This document shows positions 21,917 to 30,877 of a stretch of DNA of 34,542 nt, in pieces (position 1 is the stretch's first letter; each line of letters starts with the position of its first letter). Both the position numbers and the translations under genes were made by a program. The notes under the pieces were generated by a model, which was not told the DNA's origin, ran no database searches, and worked only from the letters and a program-made list of their open reading frames with translations. The stretch lies in NCBI RefSeq assembly GCF_000421585.1, contig NZ_ATXH01000026.1:1-34542 (forward strand), in the 5' to 3' direction. This stretch comes from Thermodesulfatator atlanticus DSM 21156. Lineage in GTDB: Bacteria; Desulfobacterota; Thermodesulfobacteria; Thermodesulfobacteriales; Thermodesulfatatoraceae.

Positions 21917-22762
21917 CTACGGTTCTATTAAAGTATTGTCTATTAATCTCGCTTTACCTACGAAAACAGCAAGGGCAAGTAAAGTTGGACCTGCGATTTC
22001 TTTTACTGGGTCAAGTGTTTCTGGATGGCAAAATTCTACGTAATCGATCTCGGTGTAGGGATGAGAAATTATAAATTGCTCAAGCTCTTGTTTCAAAGTA
22101 GGAACAATCCTTACGCCCTTTTTTACTTTTTCTTGTGCTAAACAAAGTGCCTTATAAAGGCAGGTAGCACTTTTTCTTTCTTCAGGGGAAAGATATACGT
22201 TTCGCGAACTCATGGCCAGGCCGTCTTTTTCCCGCACAATGGGATGACCTATAATCTCAAGGTCAAGGTTAAGGTCAGCCACCATGCGCTTTACGACCAA
22301 ATATTGCTGATAATCCTTAAGACCAAACACAGCAAAATGCGGCTTAACGATGTTAAACAGTTTTAAACAAACAGTAGTAACCCCGCGAAAATGCCCAGGG
22401 CGCCTGGCACCACAAAGCGGCTTGGTAAGCCTTTCCACTTCAACAAAAGTCTGAAACCCCTCAGGGTACATTTCTTCAGCCTTGGGGGTAAAGATGACGT
22501 CAACGCCTATTTCTTCTGCCAAGCGCGCGTCTCGTTCTAAGTCACGGGGATAATCGCGAAAATCTTCTTGTGGTCCAAACTGGATGGGATTTACAAAGAT
22601 GCTCACCACGACCTTGTCTGCAAGCTCCTTGGCCCGCCTCATAAGGGATAGATGACCTTCGTGAAAATAGCCCATCGTAGGCACAAAGCCTATTCTCAAG
22701 CCATTTTTGCGGGAGGTTTCGCTCCAGGTTTTCATTTGGGAAATTTCTTTTATCAGTCGAAT
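21917..22762 (-). CDS. panC: Pantothenate synthetase, probable ATT start
   Basis: PanC joins pantoate and beta-alanine using ATP. The ATP-binding motif FVPTMGYFHEGHLSLM is near residue 30. FVNPIQFGPQEDF, HFRGVTTVCLKLFN, FGLKDYQQ and AMSSRNVYLS follow in the standard order. The first in-frame ATG (22735) gives 272 aa and cuts off the first beta strand. An ATT at 22762 gives 281 aa, the usual length, beginning (M)RLIKEISQMKTW like other PanC proteins, and has a strong ribosome site AAGGAGG 6 nt upstream. I therefore place the start at ATT. The ribosome site lies in the last codons of the L,D-transpeptidase gene, which ends 2 nt before, so translation is coupled. Confidence 0.93.
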   Translation of the reverse strand: MRLIKEISQMKTWSETSRKNGLRIGFVPTMGYFHEGHLSLMRRAKELADKVVVSIFVNPIQFGPQEDFRDYPRDLERDARLAEEIGVDVIFTPKAEEMYPEGFQTFVEVERLTKPLCGARRPGHFRGVTTVCLKLFNIVKPHFAVFGLKDYQQYLVVKRMVADLNLDLEIIGHPIVREKDGLAMSSRNVYLSPEERKSATCLYKALCLAQEKVKKGVRIVPTLKQELEQFIISHPYTEIDYVEFCHPETLDPVKEIAGPTLLALAVFVGKARLIDNTLIEP

Positions 22763-22764
22763 GG

Positions 22765-23670
22765 CTAGCCTCCTTGTCCAGAAAACTTTTTTTCTTCAAC
22801 CCATTTTGGCAACATATCTAAAATCATATTGCGAATCTTTTGAAAATCCCAGCCTGGAAGCGCAAAGTTTTGTTCATTTTCCCAAAGTGAAATTCTTCCG
22901 TCAGCATTAGCATCCTCAAAAAGGAAAAAAAGCCGCTTAGTATTGTTGTCCATACCCCAGATGCGAAGCTTCTTGGTACCGTTATGATCTTCCCAAAGGG
23001 ATACCCGCAGGGTCAACCCTTTTAAGGGAAGTTGCCACTCGCCCCACCATGGATATAAATTGCCCGTAGACGGATTAAATACTAGTTGCTTAAATACCTC
23101 AAAAAGCGGTTTTTCCGCATCATAGATCAGCACAGGGGTGCCAACCTCAATCAACTCATAAAGTTCGCGCATGTCTTTGTCATTTAAAGCCACGCAGCCA
23201 TAGGTCCAATCACGCACCAAGCGACCATTTTTTTTACGCCAAACCCCTCCTCCGTGGATCCCCAAGCCGTAGCCTAATTTACAATTGCCATTTGAAACTC
23301 CCTGCTTGAAGTTTAAAACACATTGTTCATATTCAGATAAGTTCAAACGGCCTTCCCAGCGCGCAAGGTTAATGTCTTTTAAATTTGGATAAGAAAGTGC
23401 TAAAAAAAGACCGTAACGACGCGAAGGGCGTTTTTCCCTAATAAAATAAAGGCCCTCTGGAGTGGCCCCGTCTCCCTGTTCTCTTTTAGGTTCCTCAGGA
23501 TTCCAGCCAAGAGAAACAGGATAAGCCTTCAAAATGTGTCCGTTTTCATAGAGATACAAAGTACGGGAATATTTCTCTATTACGATTATTTTTTGCGAAA
23601 AAGCCGGTATTTCCGCAAAAATAAAAAATATTAAAGAAACAACGCCTATTTTTAGAAAATTTTTTATCAA
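22765..23670 (-). CDS. L,D-transpeptidase (YkuD/ErfK family), exported
   Basis: The 301-aa product starts with a signal peptide or anchor (IKNFLKIGVVSLIFFIFAEI then PAFSQK). The YkuD catalytic domain spans about residues 26-190, with SLGWNPEEPKREQGDGATPEG, the IHGGG motif and the active-site segment DWTYGCVALND, in which Cys is the nucleophile. The T-Y-G-C form replaces the more common S-H-G-C but is an accepted variant. About 110 further residues have no recognised domain. Such enzymes make 3-3 peptidoglycan cross-links or attach proteins to the wall. The start is TTG 23670, which has GGAGG 4 nt upstream; another TTG at 23703 has no ribosome site. Confidence 0.88.
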   Translation of the reverse strand: MIKNFLKIGVVSLIFFIFAEIPAFSQKIIVIEKYSRTLYLYENGHILKAYPVSLGWNPEEPKREQGDGATPEGLYFIREKRPSRRYGLFLALSYPNLKDINLARWEGRLNLSEYEQCVLNFKQGVSNGNCKLGYGLGIHGGGVWRKKNGRLVRDWTYGCVALNDKDMRELYELIEVGTPVLIYDAEKPLFEVFKQLVFNPSTGNLYPWWGEWQLPLKGLTLRVSLWEDHNGTKKLRIWGMDNNTKRLFFLFEDANADGRISLWENEQNFALPGWDFQKIRNMILDMLPKWVEEKKFSGQGG

Positions 23671-23745
23671 TTTTCCTCCAAAAAAATTTAGCTTTTTTAT
23701 CAATTTATATTACACTAGCTAAACAAATCTAGAGGAGGTGTTGTT

Positions 23746-23952
23746 ATGAAGAAAAAGCTTATGGCTCTTATCATGGCAGTATCCTTTTTGGGTGTAAGCG
23801 GTGCTCCTGCCCTTGCCAAATCCTGTAAAGGCACTATCAAAGAATTCGATGGTAAAACCATGGTTGTCGAAATCAAAGGCAAATGTAAAGCCAATGTGGG
23901 CGATAAGGTAAAAATCAAAGTCAAAAAGCAAAAAGCCATCGAAGGTTGCTAA
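23746..23952 (+). CDS. Small exported basic protein, family not recognised
   Basis: This 68-aa protein has a clear signal peptide (MKKKLMALIMAVSFLGVSG then APALA), with predicted cleavage after Ala24. The mature part is only 44 residues, with 14 Lys and 3 Cys. The sequence alternates turn and strand (KGTIKEFDGKTMVVEI, then VGDKVKIKVKK), which suggests a small beta-barrel of OB or SH3 type. An excellent ribosome site GAGGAGGTG precedes the ATG. It is a single-gene unit, ended by the hairpin at 23960-23981. Its function is unknown. Confidence 0.85.
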   Translation: MKKKLMALIMAVSFLGVSGAPALAKSCKGTIKEFDGKTMVVEIKGKCKANVGDKVKIKVKKQKAIEGC

Positions 23953-23959
23953 TTTTCAA

Positions 23960-23984
23960 AAAGGGGGCTTAGGCCCCCTTTAAG
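23960..23984. terminator. Bidirectional terminator between the small exported protein and cooC
   Basis: AAAGGGGGC (23960-23968) pairs with GCCCCCTTT (23973-23981) over a TTAG loop. The stop codon of the leftward cooC gene lies inside the stem, and A- and T-rich flanks occur on both sides. Confidence 0.8.
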
Positions 23985-24733
23985 ATCTTTTCGAAAAGCT
24001 GAGAAGCTTCCTTAACAATTTCGGTGTTATCTACTAACTCTAAGAGTGGTCTACGTGCAATTTCCGCCTCAAACACCTCCTGGCTTTCCTTTAAGTATCC
24101 CAAAAACTTCATGTCCTTTTCATCGCAAATCTTTTGTACGTAATCGTCGAGTGTTTGAGGGATCTCTTGAGGAGCCCGGTTAACCAGAAGCCACACCGTG
24201 CCAACCTCAAGCTGTAGGGGTTTTATCAATTCTGCAATACGCCCAGCAGTCATCACCCCGCGCGAAGAAGCATCAGAGACCACCAAAAGATGGTCTATAT
24301 TGCGCATATTAAGTCGCGAAAGATGCTCCATTCCTGCCTCGTTATCCACCACTACGTATGCATAATTTTTCATTAGCTTTTCAAGGGCCTGAGAAAGAAA
24401 AGCATGGGCAGCACAATAACACCCTGGGCCTTCTGGCTGGCCCATGACAATGAGGTCAAAATCATCTGTTTCAATCACGGCTTCGTTTAAACGCATTTCG
24501 ATGAAATCACCCCGGGCCATGCTATCAGGCACCGCGGTGCGAAGCTCGTTTTTTATCTCCCCAAGGGTCACATCGACATCTACGCCTAGGAGTTCGTTAA
24601 GATTGGCATTGGGATCAGCATCAACCGCAAGGATGGGGGTTCTACCGGTTTTGATGAGGTGTCTTATTAAAAGGGCCGCAGTGGTAGTTTTGCCTGTTCC
24701 GCCTTTGCCTGCAAGGGCAATTGTCCTTGACAC
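23969..24733 (-). CDS. cooC: CooC-like nickel-insertion ATPase
   Basis: This 254-aa MinD/ParA-class ATPase begins (V)SRTIALAGKGGTGKTT, with the deviant Walker A motif GKGGTGKT at residues 9-16. VDADPNANLNELLGVDV and the VVDNEAGMEHLSR segment are hallmarks of CooC, which inserts nickel into carbon monoxide dehydrogenase (CODH). CYCAAHAF near residue 130 supplies a Cys-x-Cys suited to metal binding at the dimer interface. The GTG at 24733 is chosen because AAGGAGG lies 5 nt upstream; the frame extends further to 24793 but only into cimA. No CODH gene is in the window. It follows lysC and cimA in one leftward operon. Confidence 0.88.
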   Translation of the reverse strand: MSRTIALAGKGGTGKTTTAALLIRHLIKTGRTPILAVDADPNANLNELLGVDVDVTLGEIKNELRTAVPDSMARGDFIEMRLNEAVIETDDFDLIVMGQPEGPGCYCAAHAFLSQALEKLMKNYAYVVVDNEAGMEHLSRLNMRNIDHLLVVSDASSRGVMTAGRIAELIKPLQLEVGTVWLLVNRAPQEIPQTLDDYVQKICDEKDMKFLGYLKESQEVFEAEIARRPLLELVDNTEIVKEASQLFEKILKGA

Positions 24734-24743
24734 TAAAACCTCC

Positions 24744-26339
24744 TTAAGTTTTCTTGTGCCTGTCTTTAAAGAGTTTGTACGTGAGACTATCAACCAGGGC
24801 CTTACAGCTTGCTTCTAAAATATCGTGCGACACACCCACTGTGCCCCAGCGGTCTTCTCTGTCTCGCGAAAAAATAAGCACCCTTACCATGGCCCCGGTA
24901 CCAGGGCAGCCTGGAAGGACCCTTACTTTGTAGTCCTCAAGGCTCATCTCTTTAAGTTGAGGGTAAAAGCGCTCAAGGGCTTTGCGAATGGCATTGTCAA
25001 GGGCATTTACCGGGCCGTTTCCAGAAGCCGCAGTATGTTCAACCTCTCCCACCCCAGGAGGAACCCGTACCATTACGGTAGCTTCAACCAGAGGATACCC
25101 CTCTTCGGGATTTTGCATATCAAAGACCCGGTAGCCCAAAAGCTCGAAATACTGCTTGGGCTCGCCAATTAAGCGATACATCAAAAGCTCAAGGGAGGCT
25201 TCTGCTGCTTCAAACTGATATCCCTCAGCCTCGCGCTTTTTAACTTCTTCTACAATCTTCGCCACCATGGGATCGTTTTCGGCAAGTTTGATGCCGAATT
25301 GTTTGGCCTTATAAAGGATGTTGCTGCGCCCAGAAAGATCAGACACAAGCACTCGTCTGATGTTTCCAACAAGTTCTGGTTCGATGTGTTCGTAAGTGCG
25401 GGGATGACGCATAACCGCAGAGACGTGTACCCCGCCTTTATGCGCAAAGGCACTGCGCCCAACATAGGGCAAATAGCGTGGATGCGGTATATTGGCTATT
25501 TCGCAAATGTAGCGTGAGACCTCGGTCAGTTTGTGTAAATGTTTTTTGGCCTCGGCCTCATAGCCCATCTTAAGCAAAAGATTGGGCATAATAGAACAAA
25601 GATTGGCATTACCGCAGCGTTCCCCAAAGCCATTAATAGTGCCCTGGACTTGAACGGCACCTTCAAGCACAGCCATAAGGGAATTGGCCACCGCACATTC
25701 AGAATCGTTGTGGGCATGAATACCCAGGGTAACACCTTTTCCCAGGCGTTTTTTCACTTCACGAATTATTTCGACTATTTCGTGGGGAAGGGTGCCGCCG
25801 TTAGTATCACAAAGCACCAGGACATCCGCCCCTGCCGAAGCGGCACGTTTTAAGGTCTCGCAAGCATAGTCTTTGTCAGCCTTAAAGCCGTCAAAAAAAT
25901 GCTCTGCATCGTAGAATAGTTTTTCACAGTGAGGCTTGAGATAGGCCACTGAGGCCTCGATAATCTCAAGATTTCTCTCAAGGGTGGTCTTAAGGGCTTC
26001 TTTTACGTGGATGTCCCAGCTTTTGCCAAAAATAGTAACAACTGGTGTCTTGGCCTCGATAAGGGCGCGCAGATTTGGATCTTCTTCGGGGGTTTTGCGT
26101 GGATGATGGGTGCTGCCAAAAGCCGCAATGCGTGCGTGCTTGAACTTGAGGTCCCTTACCTCGCGAAAGAAACGCGCATCTTTAGGGTTTGAGCCTGGCC
26201 AGCCACCTTCGATGTAATCAATGCCAAGCTCGTCGAGTTTTTGGGCCACACGCAACTTGTCTTCCACAGAAAGGTTAAAGTCCTCAGCCTGGGTGCCGTC
26301 ACGTAAAGTGGTATCATAAAATTCTATGTTTTTAGCCAT
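24744..26339 (-). CDS. cimA: (R)-citramalate synthase (CimA/LeuA family)
   Basis: This 531-aa enzyme condenses pyruvate and acetyl-CoA to citramalate, the start of the threonine-independent isoleucine route. The N-terminal TIM-barrel motif is [18 protein letters not shown]. Further catalytic motifs are [22 protein letters not shown] and [16 protein letters not shown] LeuA-type regulatory dimer domain fills the last ~130 residues. The form [15 protein letters not shown] with AFGSTHHP is typical of the CimA subfamily rather than 2-isopropylmalate synthase, though substrate choice cannot be proved from sequence. It follows lysC by 9 nt. Confidence 0.9.
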   Translation of the reverse strand: MAKNIEFYDTTLRDGTQAEDFNLSVEDKLRVAQKLDELGIDYIEGGWPGSNPKDARFFREVRDLKFKHARIAAFGSTHHPRKTPEEDPNLRALIEAKTPVVTIFGKSWDIHVKEALKTTLERNLEIIEASVAYLKPHCEKLFYDAEHFFDGFKADKDYACETLKRAASAGADVLVLCDTNGGTLPHEIVEIIREVKKRLGKGVTLGIHAHNDSECAVANSLMAVLEGAVQVQGTINGFGERCGNANLCSIMPNLLLKMGYEAEAKKHLHKLTEVSRYICEIANIPHPRYLPYVGRSAFAHKGGVHVSAVMRHPRTYEHIEPELVGNIRRVLVSDLSGRSNILYKAKQFGIKLAENDPMVAKIVEEVKKREAEGYQFEAAEASLELLMYRLIGEPKQYFELLGYRVFDMQNPEEGYPLVEATVMVRVPPGVGEVEHTAASGNGPVNALDNAIRKALERFYPQLKEMSLEDYKVRVLPGCPGTGAMVRVLIFSRDREDRWGTVGVSHDILEASCKALVDSLTYKLFKDRHKKT

Positions 26340-26348
26340 AAAAAACTC

Positions 26349-27578
26349 CTAGCCTTCTTGTTCTGGCTCCCGATCAAGCCCAAAGGCCTCATGCAGCGCC
26401 CTTACGGCTAGTTCAGTGTATTTTTCATCTATCACACAGGAAATTTTTATTTCCGAAGTAGAAATCATGTGAATATTGATGCCGTGATTTGCTAGGACGT
26501 TAAACATCTTGGCGGCAACCCCTGGATGAGCACGCATACCAGCACCCACAATGGAAACCTTGGCAATGTCTTCAGCGCCTTCTATTTTTTCAATACCGAT
26601 CTCAGATGATAATTTTTCTACCAGTCGCAAGGTGTTTTTATAATCAGTCTTGGGCACGGTGAAGGTCATATCTGCACGTCCGTCAGGGCGGCCTGTCTGG
26701 ATAATCATATCAACCACAATACCGGCATCAGCAATAGGCCCAAATATTTTGGCCGCAACACCGGGTTTATCCGGCACCCCGTAAAGGGAAATACGGGCCT
26801 CGTTACGATTATAAGTAACCCCTGACACCAAAACTTTTTCCATGCTTTCGTCCTCCTCCACTACCATTGTACCCGGCTCATCAGAAAAACTAGAACGCAC
26901 GTGAACCGGCACTTTATAAATTTTGGCAAACTCCACAGAGCGAATCTCAAGGACCTTGGCGCCCATGCTTGCCAGCTCAAGCATCTCATCGTAGGAAATC
27001 TTAGCAATCTTTCTGGCCTTAGGCACAATGCGCGGATCCGCCGTGTAAACCCCGTCTACGTCGGTAAAAATCTCGCAAACATCAGCCCCAAGTGCTGCAG
27101 CAATAGCCACCGCGGTAGTATCAGAACCGCCACGTCCCAAAGTAGTGATGTCACCGTTTTCAGTTATCCCCTGAAACCCGGCAATGATGAGCACGTGGCC
27201 TTTTTTAAGTTCTTCGCGCATACGCTCGGTGGCAATGTCGCGAATACGGGCCTTGCCAAAAAGCTCGTCTGTTTTAATCGGAATCTGAAAGGCCAGAAGG
27301 GCCTTGGCAGGATAACCCATGGCATTTAAAGCCATGGCCAGAAGTGATGAAGACACCTGCTCTCCTGTGGCCACGAGCATATCAAGCTCACGTGGAGAGG
27401 GCTCTTCCACAAGCTCATGGGCAAGCTGAAGAAGACGATCCGTCTCCCCTGCCATAGCCGAGACCACGACCACCACATCATGGCCTTCATCGCGATATTT
27501 AGCAATGCGCCGGGCGACATTTCTTATACGTTCAAGGTCTCCTACGGATGTGCCACCGTACTTCTGAACTACCAGCAT
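26349..27578 (-). CDS. lysC: Aspartokinase
   Basis: This 409-aa enzyme makes aspartyl phosphate, the first step to lysine, threonine and methionine. The N-terminus [12 protein letters not shown] is the kinase signature. [17 protein letters not shown] and [14 protein letters not shown] mark the amino-acid-kinase fold. Two ACT domains lie at about 265-335 and 345-400 ([16 protein letters not shown] and [18 protein letters not shown]) and would bind lysine or threonine for feedback control. GGAGG lies in the last codons of the upstream J-domain gene. It is the second gene of the leftward J-protein-lysC-cimA-cooC run. Confidence 0.96.
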   Translation of the reverse strand: MLVVQKYGGTSVGDLERIRNVARRIAKYRDEGHDVVVVVSAMAGETDRLLQLAHELVEEPSPRELDMLVATGEQVSSSLLAMALNAMGYPAKALLAFQIPIKTDELFGKARIRDIATERMREELKKGHVLIIAGFQGITENGDITTLGRGGSDTTAVAIAAALGADVCEIFTDVDGVYTADPRIVPKARKIAKISYDEMLELASMGAKVLEIRSVEFAKIYKVPVHVRSSFSDEPGTMVVEEDESMEKVLVSGVTYNRNEARISLYGVPDKPGVAAKIFGPIADAGIVVDMIIQTGRPDGRADMTFTVPKTDYKNTLRLVEKLSSEIGIEKIEGAEDIAKVSIVGAGMRAHPGVAAKMFNVLANHGINIHMISTSEIKISCVIDEKYTELAVRALHEAFGLDREPEQEG

Positions 27579-27581
27579 GAA

Positions 27582-27884
27582 TTAATCCTCCTCCTTTTTG
27601 CCACGCCAAATTGGATCTTCCCCAAAGTGTAAAAACCACCATTCTTCAGCATCCGCCCCGCGATCGTTGGGGCGGAGCTCTATGCGATAGTGTTCACAAT
27701 ATTCCATCAAAAGCTGATAGGCCTCGTTTAAACGTTGCATGGTCTTTACATCGCCCTGATGGTCTGGATGGAGCTTTGCGGCAAGGTTGCGATACCTTGC
27801 GCGGATTTCAGCCCTGCTGGTCTGCAAAGGCAGGCCTAAAAGTTTCCGCGCTTCTTCTATTTTTTGCCATTTCTCCCGTGGCAT
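27582..27884 (-). CDS. Small J-domain protein (DnaJ-like)
   Basis: This 100-aa protein is essentially a J domain: ARKLLGLPLQTSRAEIRARYRNLAAKLHPDH with the HPD motif near residue 42, then helix IV. A short charged tail (FLHFGEDPIWRGKKEED) follows. It lacks the Gly/Phe, zinc and client-binding parts of DnaJ, so it would act as a specialised co-chaperone for DnaK. The start is preceded by CGGAG. Its stop overlaps the ribosome site of lysC. Confidence 0.85.
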   Translation of the reverse strand: MPREKWQKIEEARKLLGLPLQTSRAEIRARYRNLAAKLHPDHQGDVKTMQRLNEAYQLLMEYCEHYRIELRPNDRGADAEEWWFLHFGEDPIWRGKKEED

Positions 27885-27958
27885 AATAAACTCCGTTTTC
27901 GAGAATTTAACGTATTTTGCAAAGCTTAACCAGAGACAAAGAAACTAAAGGAGTAAGT

Positions 27959-28432
27959 ATGCGGGTAGGATTTGGCTACGACGTGCATCGTTTTGCTCCA
28001 GAGCGCAAGCTTATCCTTTGCGGGGTAGAAATACCCTACGAGCTAGGACTCCTTGGCCACTCAGACGCCGATGTGGCCACCCACGCGTTGATAGACGCCC
28101 TTCTCGGCGCGGCAGGGCTTGGAGATATTGGCGAACACTTTCCAGACTCAGACAAACGCTATGCAGGCATCTCAAGCCTTGAGCTCCTTTCAGAAACCAT
28201 GAAAAAACTTGCCCAGAAAGGCTTTCGCCTGGTTAACGCTGATTTAACTATCGTGGCCGAGCGCCCGAAAATAGGCCCCTATCGGGATAAGATGCGCAAG
28301 ACCCTGGCCTCGGTATTAAAATGCCCAGAAGAAGCCATTAATATAAAAGGCAAAACCACCGAAAAAATGGGCTTTACCGGACGAAAAGAAGGCATTGCCG
28401 CATACGCTGTGGTGTTAATCACCCATGATTGA
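27959..28432 (+). CDS. ispF: 2-C-methyl-D-erythritol 2,4-cyclodiphosphate synthase
   Basis: IspF (157 aa) forms the cyclic diphosphate in the non-mevalonate isoprenoid pathway. The Zn-binding GYDVHRF at the N-terminus and LGHSDADVATHALIDALLGA are diagnostic. GDIGEHFPDSD and GKTTEKMGFTGRKEGIAAYA complete the active site. It is a stand-alone IspF, not fused to IspD. The start ATG 27959 follows AAGGAG. It overlaps uvrC by 8 nt. Confidence 0.97.
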   Translation: MRVGFGYDVHRFAPERKLILCGVEIPYELGLLGHSDADVATHALIDALLGAAGLGDIGEHFPDSDKRYAGISSLELLSETMKKLAQKGFRLVNADLTIVAERPKIGPYRDKMRKTLASVLKCPEEAINIKGKTTEKMGFTGRKEGIAAYAVVLITHD

Positions 28433-30251
28433 CCAAGAAGTTATCAAAAAAGCCCCTGAAAACCCGGGAGTCTATGTTTTTAAGACCGAAAAAGGCGAAG
28501 TTCTTTACGTTGGCAAAGCCAAAAACTTGCGCAAACGCCTGCAAAGCTATCTGCGAGAAGACCAGCCTTATAAAATCAGAGTGCTCGTAGCCAAAGCCAA
28601 TATCGTAGAAACCATCGTCACCCGTAGCGAAAAAGAAGCCTTGGTGCTTGAGGCCAATCTTATAAAAAAATACCGGCCGCGTTACAACGTACTCCTGCGT
28701 GACGACAAAGCCTATCCCCTTTTGCGCATCACTTTGCACGAAAAGTTTCCCGCTATTCAGGTTTGTCGCCGCAAACGCAAAGACAAAGCCGTCTATTTCG
28801 GTCCATACCCCTCTGCCGGGGCGGTAAGGCAAACACTTAAGTTTTTGGCACGTATTTTTCCCTTAAGGCGCTGCTCAACGGCTGAATTCCAAAGACGCGA
28901 ACGCCCCTGTCTTTATTACCAGATAGGCCGCTGTCCGGCTCCCTGTGTGGGCCTGATTACCGAAGAGGAATACCGCAAACTGGTAGAAGGGGCCATCTCC
29001 TTTCTCAAAGGAAAGGCTCAGGACGTCTTAAAAAGCCTACGGGCAGAAATGGAAAAGGCTGCCGAAGAATTAAACTTTGAAAAGGCAGCTCTTTTGCGTG
29101 ACCGGATCTTTGCCATCGAACGCACCCTAGAAGCCCAGGTAGTAAACCTTCCTCAGGAAGAAGACCTTGATGTTTTCGCCTTGGCACGCCAGGGAGAAAA
29201 AATCTCAGGGGCCGTGCTTTTTGTGAGATCCGGCGCCCTGCTCGGTAAAAAAACTTTTAACCTTAGCCGTGCTAACTCAGAGGCAAACGCCCTTTACGCT
29301 TCACTTTTGCAGCAGTTTTATGATGAGGGCAAATACATACCTCAGGAAATCCTTCTTCCTGAGTCCCCTGAAGACAAAGAAATACTTGAGGACTGGCTTA
29401 GTGAGCTCGCAGAAAAAAAAGTGACTATAAAAGTACCTAAGCGCGGGGCCAGAAAAGAACTTTTAAAGATTGCCCAACAAAATGCTCGTGAGGCCCTTGC
29501 TGCACGCCTTGCCGGTGAACGACCTTACGAAGAACTAGCAGAAAAGCTCGCCTTTACCCTGAAGCTTAAAAAGATACCCCTGCGCGTTGAAGGCGTAGAT
29601 ATTTCAAACATCCAAGGCACCTTGTCCGTGGGGGTGGTAGTGTCTTTTTTTGAGGGCGAAGAAGACAAAAGCCGCTACCGGCGATATTACATTAAAAGCA
29701 CCGCAGGCCCTGATGATTACGCCATGATATACGAAACCGTAGGTAGACACCTTAAAAACTGCCTTGAGGCTACGAGCCTCCCAGACCTCATACTTATAGA
29801 CGGAGGCAAAGGTCAGCTTGCTGCAGCCCTTGCCGCAGCAGAAGAATTGCACGTGCTTGATAAAGTCGATTTCTGTGCCCTTGCCAAAGAACGCCAAGGG
29901 GAAGGCGAAAAAATTTATCTTCCCCAGCGTAAAAATCCTCTTAAGTTGGCAAAACACACAGACATCTTGCGCTTTTTACAAAGGGTGCGCGATGAGGCCC
30001 ACCGCTTTGCCGTAACCTCTCACAGAAAAAGACGCAAAAAACAGGGGCTTACCTCTATTCTTGACCAGATTCCCGGCATTGGCCCCAAACGCAAAAAAAC
30101 CCTGCTTAGGCATTTTGAGAGCTTAGAAAATCTTGCCAAGGCCCCTGTCGAGGAAATTGCAGGGCTTCCTGGTCTTAACCGCAAGGTGGCACAAACTATC
30201 AGAGAATACCTGCAGAAGGCTTATCTTGAACAAAGTGAAAGGAGCGCGTAA
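28425..30251 (+). CDS. uvrC: UvrC, excinuclease ABC subunit C
   Basis: UvrC (608 aa) makes both incisions in nucleotide excision repair. The N-terminal GIY-YIG nuclease runs from GVYVFKTEKGEVLYVGKAKNL. A four-Cys segment (CSTAEFQRRERPCLYYQIGRCPAPC, about residues 150-170) matches the reported iron-sulfur site. The UVR UvrB-binding helix pair is near 205-235 (EKAAEELNFEKAALLRDRI). The RNase H-like nuclease domain carries EGVDISNIQGT and LILIDGGKGQL. Tandem helix-hairpin-helix motifs close the protein (IPGIGPKRKKTLLRHF, LPGLNRKVAQTI). It overlaps ispF by 8 nt and the next gene by 1 nt (TAATG). Confidence 0.97.
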   Translation: MIDQEVIKKAPENPGVYVFKTEKGEVLYVGKAKNLRKRLQSYLREDQPYKIRVLVAKANIVETIVTRSEKEALVLEANLIKKYRPRYNVLLRDDKAYPLLRITLHEKFPAIQVCRRKRKDKAVYFGPYPSAGAVRQTLKFLARIFPLRRCSTAEFQRRERPCLYYQIGRCPAPCVGLITEEEYRKLVEGAISFLKGKAQDVLKSLRAEMEKAAEELNFEKAALLRDRIFAIERTLEAQVVNLPQEEDLDVFALARQGEKISGAVLFVRSGALLGKKTFNLSRANSEANALYASLLQQFYDEGKYIPQEILLPESPEDKEILEDWLSELAEKKVTIKVPKRGARKELLKIAQQNAREALAARLAGERPYEELAEKLAFTLKLKKIPLRVEGVDISNIQGTLSVGVVVSFFEGEEDKSRYRRYYIKSTAGPDDYAMIYETVGRHLKNCLEATSLPDLILIDGGKGQLAAALAAAEELHVLDKVDFCALAKERQGEGEKIYLPQRKNPLKLAKHTDILRFLQRVRDEAHRFAVTSHRKRRKKQGLTSILDQIPGIGPKRKKTLLRHFESLENLAKAPVEEIAGLPGLNRKVAQTIREYLQKAYLEQSERSA

Positions 30252-30877
30252 TGGCCAACATCTTTGAAATCCCATTTGAAGAAATACTTGAAGAATCAGT
30301 AAGAACCCACGGGCATCTTTGTGCCGGCCAGGTCCTGGGGGTGAGACTTGCCCTTCTTGGCTTGCGCCTTATTGGTATTTCTGATCCAAAAGGAGCGGAC
30401 CGGAAGAAGTTCCTGGTCTTCGTTGAAATTGACCGCTGCGCCACTGATGCCATACAATCAGTCACCGGCGCAAGTCTTGGGAAGCGATCCCTCAAATTCC
30501 TTGACCACGGTATCATGGCTGCAACTTTCTTGAATCTCGAGACCAAAAAGGCCTTTCGCATCATTGCCAGGGAAGAAGCCCGTGAGCTTTCGAAAAATTA
30601 TTTCCCTGAGATCGAAAACAAGTATCAGCGCCAGCTTAAAGCTTATCAGGTCATGCCTGAAGAAGAACTTTTTGAGATTCAGGAAGTAGAAGTCGAGGTC
30701 TCCGACTTTGATTTACCTGGAAGGCCCTTAAAAAGGGTCCAGTGCGAAAAGTGCGGTGTTTGGGTACAGGATGGACGTGAGGTTAACCAAAACGGCAAAA
30801 TTTTATGCCGCCCTTGCGCCTACGGGGCTTACTTCCGCGTGAAGGGCCTTTCGCCAAAGCTCCGCAAGAAAGGTTAA
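30251..30877 (+). CDS. FmdE-family protein with C-terminal zinc ribbon
   Basis: This 208-aa protein has the FmdE signature THGHLCAGQVLGVRLA near residue 19, followed by DRCATDAIQSVTGASLGKRSLKFLDHG near 65. The C-terminus is a zinc ribbon, CEKCG...CRPCAYG, near 165-190. FmdE was named from the methanogen formylmethanofuran dehydrogenase locus, but many non-methanogens carry it and its role is not firmly known; a link to molybdenum or tungsten enzymes has been suggested. The start codon overlaps the uvrC stop by 1 nt. The last 75 nt overlap holB on the opposite strand. Confidence 0.85.
   Translation: MANIFEIPFEEILEESVRTHGHLCAGQVLGVRLALLGLRLIGISDPKGADRKKFLVFVEIDRCATDAIQSVTGASLGKRSLKFLDHGIMAATFLNLETKKAFRIIAREEARELSKNYFPEIENKYQRQLKAYQVMPEEELFEIQEVEVEVSDFDLPGRPLKRVQCEKCGVWVQDGREVNQNGKILCRPCAYGAYFRVKGLSPKLRKKG

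Noticed and set aside
23715-23939. Two minus-strand frames (74 and 70 codons) opposite the small exported protein
   Set aside because: The plus-strand gene has a signal peptide, a strong ribosome site and a terminator; the minus frames have none of these.
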